A stretch of 11,182 nucleotides of DNA from an uncultured Actinomycetes bacterium (lineage in GTDB: Bacteria > Actinomycetota > Acidimicrobiia > Acidimicrobiales > Acidimicrobilacustridaceae). Where the stretch lies: assembly GCA_937927725.1 (NCBI GenBank), contig CALBSE010000053.1:1-11182 (forward strand). The letters run 5' to 3'. A program made the translations under genes and the position numbers. Below are positions 7,413 to 11,182 of this stretch, one piece after another. Under the pieces are notes generated by a model that searched no databases, had not been told where the DNA came from, and worked only from the letters and a program-made list of their open reading frames with translations. The stretch's first letter is position 1. The number at the start of each line of letters is the position of its first letter.

Positions 7413-8468
7413 TCACGCAATGGTGATTGATTCATCCAAGTAAACGTCTTGGATGGCGTTAAGGAGCGCTACACCTTCGGCCATCGGACGTTGGAACGCC
7501 TTGCGACCAGAGATGAGGCCAGTGCCGCCACCCCGCTTGTTGATGACGGCAGTACGCACCGCATCGGCGAGATCGGAGGAACCCTTTGACTCGCCACCAG
7601 AGTTGATGAGGCCGATGCGACCCATGTAGCAGTTTGCAACCTGCCAGCGGGTGTAATCGATCGGGTGATCGGTAACGAGGTCACCGTAGACAAGCTTGGA
7701 GGTCTTGCCGTATCCCTCGAGGGCGTTGTAGCCGCCATTCTTGGTCGGAAGCTTCTGCTTGATGATGTCGGCTTCGATCGTGACACCAAGGTGATTAGCC
7801 TGCGCGGTGAGATCGGCGGCATCGTGATAATCGACGCCATCGACTTTGAACGCGTTGTTGCGCAGGTAGCACCAGAGCACCGTGAACATCCCGAGTTCAT
7901 GCGCACGATGGAATGCCTCGGCAACTTCGATGATCTGATGATGCGATTCGGGTGAGCCGAAATAAATCGTTGCGCCAACCCCGGCCGCACCGAGTTCGTA
8001 GGCTTCTTCAACGGTTCCGAACATGATCTGATCGAACTCATTGGGGTAGGTCATGAGTTCGTTGTGATTGATCTTCACAATGAACGGAATCCGATGTGCG
8101 TACTTGCGCGACATCGTGCCCAGAACGCCATAGGTCGTGGCGACGGCGTTACAACCACCTTCAATCGCAAGCTTGACGATGTTCTCCGGATCGAAATACA
8201 TCGGATTCGGAGCAAACGATGCAGCACCTGAATGTTCAATGCCCTGATCGACAGGAAGGATGGAGACGTAACCGGTATCGGCGAGACGCCCGTGACCGAA
8301 CATTGATTGAAGGTTGCGCAGAACCTGTGGCGAACGATCTGACTGCAGGTAGACGCGCTCAATGATGTCACCGCCAGGTTGCGTCAGTTGATCTGCAGTG
8401 ATGCCCTTACACGTAAAGGTGAGCAACTCTTCGGCTTCGTCGCCGAGTAGTCCTTTGATGTCGGTCAT
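7413..8468 (-). CDS. fbaB: Class I fructose-bisphosphate aldolase, FbaB/DhnA type
   Basis: This cytoplasmic Schiff-base aldolase reversibly splits fructose 1,6-bisphosphate into dihydroxyacetone phosphate and glyceraldehyde 3-phosphate in glycolysis and gluconeogenesis. The 351-residue product aligns from end to end with my memory of E. coli FbaB (350 residues). Shared features include MTDI at the start, TGYVSILPVDQGIEHS (65-80), STYG/TTYGVLG (111-117), RIPFIVKINHNE (126-137), VGATIYFGS (164-172), the Schiff-base Lys237 in ADIIKQK, ANCYMGRIGLINSGG (278-292), AVINKR (307-312) and the ending DVYLDESITIA. The ATG at 8468 has a strong GAGGAGAGG ribosome site. A 140-bp leader separates it from ssb, and the gene ends at a shared terminator. 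Many actinobacteria use a class II, metal-dependent aldolase, so this type is of interest. It is not part of the usual tlyA cluster. Confidence 0.95.
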   Translation of the reverse strand: MTDIKGLLGDEAEELLTFTCKGITADQLTQPGGDIIERVYLQSDRSPQVLRNLQSMFGHGRLADTGYVSILPVDQGIEHSGAASFAPNPMYFDPENIVKLAIEGGCNAVATTYGVLGTMSRKYAHRIPFIVKINHNELMTYPNEFDQIMFGTVEEAYELGAAGVGATIYFGSPESHHQIIEVAEAFHRAHELGMFTVLWCYLRNNAFKVDGVDYHDAADLTAQANHLGVTIEADIIKQKLPTKNGGYNALEGYGKTSKLVYGDLVTDHPIDYTRWQVANCYMGRIGLINSGGESKGSSDLADAVRTAVINKRGGGTGLISGRKAFQRPMAEGVALLNAIQDVYLDESITIA

Positions 8469-8608
8469 ACCTCTCCTCGATCATCTGATGCGCCCTCGGC
8501 CACCAGATCTGTTTGATGTGCGCAGACACATCGATCCGTTGTTCGGGGGCGAGCCTAGGCCAGCCAGACGCTCGGAATGGTCGCCTCGGTCGCCTCGTGA
8601 CAACTGCC
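8469..8608 (-). promoter_or_regulatory. fbaB upstream region: -10 candidate and leader hairpin
   Basis: The 140-bp gap between ssb and fbaB holds TAGGCT (8557-8552, minus strand), a good TAnnnT -10 match inside the palindrome GCCTAGGC (8553-8560). No strong -35 is visible. Downstream in the transcript, GATGTG and CACATC pair around a 6-nt loop (8532-8515). The strong ribosome site GAGGAGAGG follows next to the ATG. An own promoter for fbaB with a leader of about 75 nt is plausible. No known riboswitch is recognised. Confidence 0.35.
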
Positions 8609-9049
8609 TCAGAGGTTGAGTTCCTCGAAGCGAGCTTCGAGCAAGGATCGAATTCGGATCCCTGATCGAGCACTCAGGACTTTGTCGGCGTGCACCTCCG
8701 TGCGACTCGCGGTGGAACCCCCGGCTCGGAAGAATCGACGCTTCACCCGACCAACGACGACCACATCGTCGCCCGCGACAAGTTTGGCCGCAGCCGCCGC
8801 CGGGTTATGCCACACCACCGGCACAGACTCGGCCGGCAATTCGCCGTCACGCACGGTGAGGTCGAGAGCCAAGAGTTCCTCGCCAGAGGGCAGAACTCGA
8901 TACTCGGGGTCTCGGCGGATCAGACCACGAAGAACGACGAGGTTGGAGCCCGCCGGAACCAAGTCCGCGCGATCGCGTGTGGAATCGTGTGCTGCCGAGG
9001 TTCGAGCCTGACGTGACGGTGTTGCGCTTTGATGTGTCCTTGTGGCCAT
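8609..9049 (-). CDS. ssb: Divergent single-stranded DNA-binding protein (SSB-like OB fold)
   Basis: The 146-residue product has one SSB-type OB fold (about 36-126). Its pattern follows the SSB family: NLVVLRGLIRRDPEYRVLPS (36-55), GEELLALDLTVRD (56-68), VPVVWHNPAAAAAKLVAGDDVVVVGRVKRRFF (76-107) and EVHADKVLSA (118-127). It differs from housekeeping SSB in three ways. It has a Thr/Ser/Arg-rich extension of about 35 residues before the fold. It ends ARFEELNL, without the acidic DDDIPF-type tail that recruits repair proteins. The aromatic DNA-stacking positions are sparse. The ATG at 9049 has GGGAGG 5 nt upstream, which supports this start. It is therefore probably an accessory ssDNA-binding protein rather than the replicative SSB normally found beside rpsF/rpsR. 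It lies 87 nt downstream of the TPR gene. Confidence 0.8.
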   Translation of the reverse strand: MATRTHQSATPSRQARTSAAHDSTRDRADLVPAGSNLVVLRGLIRRDPEYRVLPSGEELLALDLTVRDGELPAESVPVVWHNPAAAAAKLVAGDDVVVVGRVKRRFFRAGGSTASRTEVHADKVLSARSGIRIRSLLEARFEELNL

Positions 9050-9112
9050 GAGGCCTCCCAGAAATGCGGCCGACGTAATGCCGACCGACGGTCACTGGAG
9101 GAAGTGGGCCCC

Positions 9113-9140
9113 AACCTAGAACTGGGGTGAGACAGGTCAG
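9113..9140 (-). promoter_or_regulatory. Possible ssb promoter
   Basis: At the end of the TPR gene the minus strand carries CTGACC (9140-9135, 4/6 to TTGACA). After a 16-nt spacer comes TAGGTT (9118-9113), a TAnnnT -10 match. A transcript would start near 9106 with a leader of about 57 nt carrying the GGGAGG ribosome site. TAGGTT is also the -10 candidate of the TPR gene. Read-through from the TPR gene is an alternative. Confidence 0.3.
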
Positions 9141-10474
9141 CGAAGAGCGCGAACCCGGCGGCGTACATCGGCGAAATCCGGATCGACATTTTCAATGCGC
9201 CCAAACATCGTGCGGGCTTTTGGAAGATCTCCTGACCGTTCATAGAGGTCCGCCAAAACATAGGCACGACGCAGATGGTGAGGCATCGGACGCTTCGGGA
9301 AGGTGAAACTCTGTTCGAGAAGCGCGATCGCACCCGAGAGATCGTTTCGATCGGCGAGCGAACCAGCCATCACGATGCGACCCTCCGTCACGAGCTCTGC
9401 ACTCGGCGATGCGGCTCTCAATTCGTCCCAAAGCTCTCCAACCTGTGCCCACTGGCGCATTCCGCGATAGCAATCGGCAAGAACTGGATGCTGATCAGTT
9501 GAGTTACTCAGTAGACGAAACGCTTCAAGTTCGCGAGCTGCGGGCTTCCACTTCTCTTGGCGGTACAAGGTGAGTCCGTACAACTCATGCACGGCAGCCA
9601 CTGTCGGGGCCTCGTCAACGAGTTTCTTCAAGATACGAGCCGCATCGGCGAACCGTTCGGCCTCGAAGTGCTCAGCGGCTTCCGCCAAACGCCTTTCAAC
9701 GCGCTCGGTACGGGCAGTACCAACCGCGCGACTGAGTTGCTCGCGGACCTCGCCAGCCAAATCGATCGGAGCCGGATCACGACGACGGGAGCCTCCGCGC
9801 GAAACCGCAGCGGTGGCTTCATCGCGCACCTCGGTGATAATGGCTGCATTCTCGGAGGAACGGGCGTCGTTTGCGGCGCGGCGTTCCGAATCGGTGGCCT
9901 CGTCGGGAATGGTTCCCGGGGCCGCCCGACGAGCCGAATCTGGTCGACGCTGAGGCGTTGCCGCTTCAACTGCATCACGCCAGGCCCGAGAGGCGCCGAC
10001 GACTCTGCGGCCTGTCGCTGCACCGGCACCGCGGCGAGCGACGCCACCCCAAGTGCGCGGAGTTTCAAGAGCCGGGCCGTCAGCCCAGCCGTCTTCGGTG
10101 GTTGACCGTCGGGTGGCACGGTCATCGCCACCGCTGCGAGCACGGGGGCTCGGCGCATTCCCCGAACGTGGTCGATCGGAACTTCCCGAAGGACGGCTCG
10201 GGCGGCCTGCCCCGGTCCGGCCCGAAGAACCCGATCGCGGGCTCGAACTCGAACGTGATGACGTTCCTCCGGAACTTGGGCGACCTGAGCTCTCCGAGCC
10301 TGATCGACTCGATGGCCGAGCCGAACCGCGCCCGGCAGAACCTGAGCCCGATCCTTTGGATCCGCCCTTTGATCCGCCCTTTGCCGGGCCCGACTTCCCT
10401 GATGGTCGACCGCCGCCTCGGGGGCCGTTGGACTTACCCGAGCGCGACGAACTGGAAGAAGAAGGACTGGCCAT
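9137..10474 (-). CDS. TPR-repeat protein with a long Ser/Gly/Arg-rich disordered N-terminus (Rv1691-like)
   Basis: The 445-residue product has three parts. Residues 1-125 are almost wholly Ser, Gly, Arg, Pro and Lys (for example KGGSKGGSKGSGSGS at 32-46), strongly basic and surely disordered. Residues 126-240 are an Ala/Arg-rich linker with a TWGGVARRGAGA patch (141-152). Residues about 240-445 are helical TPR-like repeats. Examples are AEHFEAERFADAARILKKLV (267-286), VHELYGLTLYRQEKWKPAAR (295-314), VLADCYRGMRQWAQVGELWD (331-350) and RRAYVLADLYERSGDLPKAR (402-421). The C-terminal part resembles the TPR protein upstream of the HAD gene in other actinobacteria (Rv1691 in M. tuberculosis). The function is unknown; TPRs bind partner proteins, and the basic tail could bind RNA, DNA or ribosomes (inference). 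No ribosome site precedes the ATG at 10474, consistent with a leaderless mRNA. The first start in this low-complexity region remains somewhat uncertain. Confidence 0.8.
   Translation of the reverse strand: MASPSSSSSSRSGKSNGPRGGGRPSGKSGPAKGGSKGGSKGSGSGSAGRGSARPSSRSGSESSGRPSSGGTSSRSSSSPRSGSSGRTGAGRPSRPSGSSDRPRSGNAPSPRARSGGDDRATRRSTTEDGWADGPALETPRTWGGVARRGAGAATGRRVVGASRAWRDAVEAATPQRRPDSARRAAPGTIPDEATDSERRAANDARSSENAAIITEVRDEATAAVSRGGSRRRDPAPIDLAGEVREQLSRAVGTARTERVERRLAEAAEHFEAERFADAARILKKLVDEAPTVAAVHELYGLTLYRQEKWKPAARELEAFRLLSNSTDQHPVLADCYRGMRQWAQVGELWDELRAASPSAELVTEGRIVMAGSLADRNDLSGAIALLEQSFTFPKRPMPHHLRRAYVLADLYERSGDLPKARTMFGRIENVDPDFADVRRRVRALR
10359..10382. repeat. Tandem 12-bp repeat (two copies)
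   Basis: GATCCGCCCTTT occurs twice in direct succession inside the TPR gene, encoding KGGS-KGGS on the minus strand. A partly matching copy lies just before it (GATCCTTTG). The unit keeps the frame, so slippage would lengthen or shorten the disordered tail without breaking the gene. Confidence 0.8.
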
Positions 10475-10480
10475 AGATCC

Positions 10481-10510
10481 AACCTACCGGTCCGCGGCCC
10501 CATCTCTGAA
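10481..10510 (-). promoter_or_regulatory. Likely leaderless promoter of the TPR gene
   Basis: TAGGTT (10486-10481, minus strand) matches TAnnnT and ends exactly 6 nt before the ATG at 10474, so transcription would begin on the A of the start codon. The -35 candidate TTCAGA (10510-10505) is 18 nt further up and matches 4/6. The lack of any Shine-Dalgarno sequence fits this reading. Confidence 0.45.
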
Positions 10511-10598
10511 AACGAGCTCGATGGCGCGGGCAGACGACCCAGAGAGTCCACGAAAATCCAGACACTCCCTTTAGTCGAATTCGCTAAGGCGCAAAACG

Positions 10599-10629
10599 AG
10601 AAAAGGACCCCTTGTGGGGGTCCTTTTCT
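10599..10629 (-). terminator. Intrinsic terminator of the rRNA operon
   Basis: AAAAGGACCCC (10601-10611) and GGGGTCCTTTT (10617-10627) pair perfectly around a 5-nt loop, and the stem extends by two more base pairs at its foot. On the minus strand the hairpin lies about 10 nt past the 5S gene and runs into a U-containing tract (CCTTTTCTCGTTTT), as expected for rRNA operon termination. Confidence 0.9.
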
Positions 10630-10639
10630 TTCTAAGAAA

Positions 10640-10756
<117 letters not shown>

Positions 10757-10845
10757 TCATTGTCAAAAGGGTGCGCCAGCACCGACCGAAGTCGGACCTG
10801 TCGCGGCCCCTTTAGAACTCCATAGCGAGCACGAACATCTGTGTC
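10757..10845 (-). other. 23S-5S spacer with a UUCG tetraloop hairpin
   Basis: This spacer of about 89 nt carries, on the transcribed strand, CCGAC-TTCG-GTCGG (10795-10782). It is a 5-bp stem closed by the very stable UUCG loop. An overlapping alternative stem, GGTGC/GCACC (10770-10783), uses some of the same bases. These are probably rRNA processing elements. No tRNA is present in the spacer. Confidence 0.6.

Positions 10846-11182
<337 letters not shown>

Noticed and set aside
9628..10551. Second minus-strand open frame overlapping the TPR gene
   Set aside because: It is a different frame with Arg/Pro/Ala-rich low-complexity translation. The TPR frame shows real helical repeats and a homologous C-terminus.
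10053..10574. Acidic Pro-rich plus-strand open frame (PEPDPLDPPFDPPFAGP-like)
   Set aside because: This is the antisense image of the Ser/Gly/Arg-rich tail: such codons read in reverse give Pro/Glu/Asp. There is no start signal or homology.
10757..10845. tRNA gene in the 23S-5S spacer
   Set aside because: The spacer is about 89 nt but has no T-loop GTTCRA or CCA-type acceptor pairing; only short hairpins are present.

Overview
The window looks like the chromosome of a moderately GC-rich actinomycete. The evidence is a conserved actinobacterial gene order and several TAnnnT-type -10 candidates, two of them placed so that the mRNA would be leaderless. The block HAD phosphatase - tlyA - nadK - recN - pyrG - NUDIX matches the order I know from Mycobacterium tuberculosis (Rv1692-Rv1700), and the TPR gene further upstream resembles Rv1691. 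The moderate GC content, and fbaB, ssb and a DUF1015 gene placed inside this block, fit an uncultured Acidimicrobiia-like lineage. That placement is inference.

Layout: all genes but one are on the minus strand, so transcription runs from high to low coordinates. The right edge holds the 3' end of a 23S rRNA gene, a short spacer with a UUCG hairpin, 5S rRNA and a strong rRNA-operon terminator. Then come a TPR protein with a very long Ser/Gly/Arg-rich N-terminus, a divergent SSB-like OB-fold protein, and a class I (FbaB/DhnA-type) fructose-bisphosphate aldolase. The single plus-strand gene encodes a DUF1015 protein. It converges on the aldolase gene over a shared bidirectional terminator and diverges from the HAD gene over a 91-bp promoter region. 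HAD, tlyA, nadK and recN are tightly packed (gaps of 2-15 nt) and probably form one operon. pyrG follows after 108 nt, and the partial NUDIX gene overlaps the pyrG stop codon by 4 nt (GTGA).

Function: the cluster is mostly housekeeping: rRNA and ribosome modification (TlyA), NADP supply (NadK), double-strand-break repair (RecN), CTP synthesis (PyrG), nucleotide sanitation (NUDIX) and glycolysis or gluconeogenesis (FbaB). The least understood parts are the disordered-TPR protein, the tail-less SSB-like protein and DUF1015. I see no phage, insertion sequence, CRISPR array, tRNA or toxin-antitoxin module, and no gene-free stretch longer than about 165 bp.
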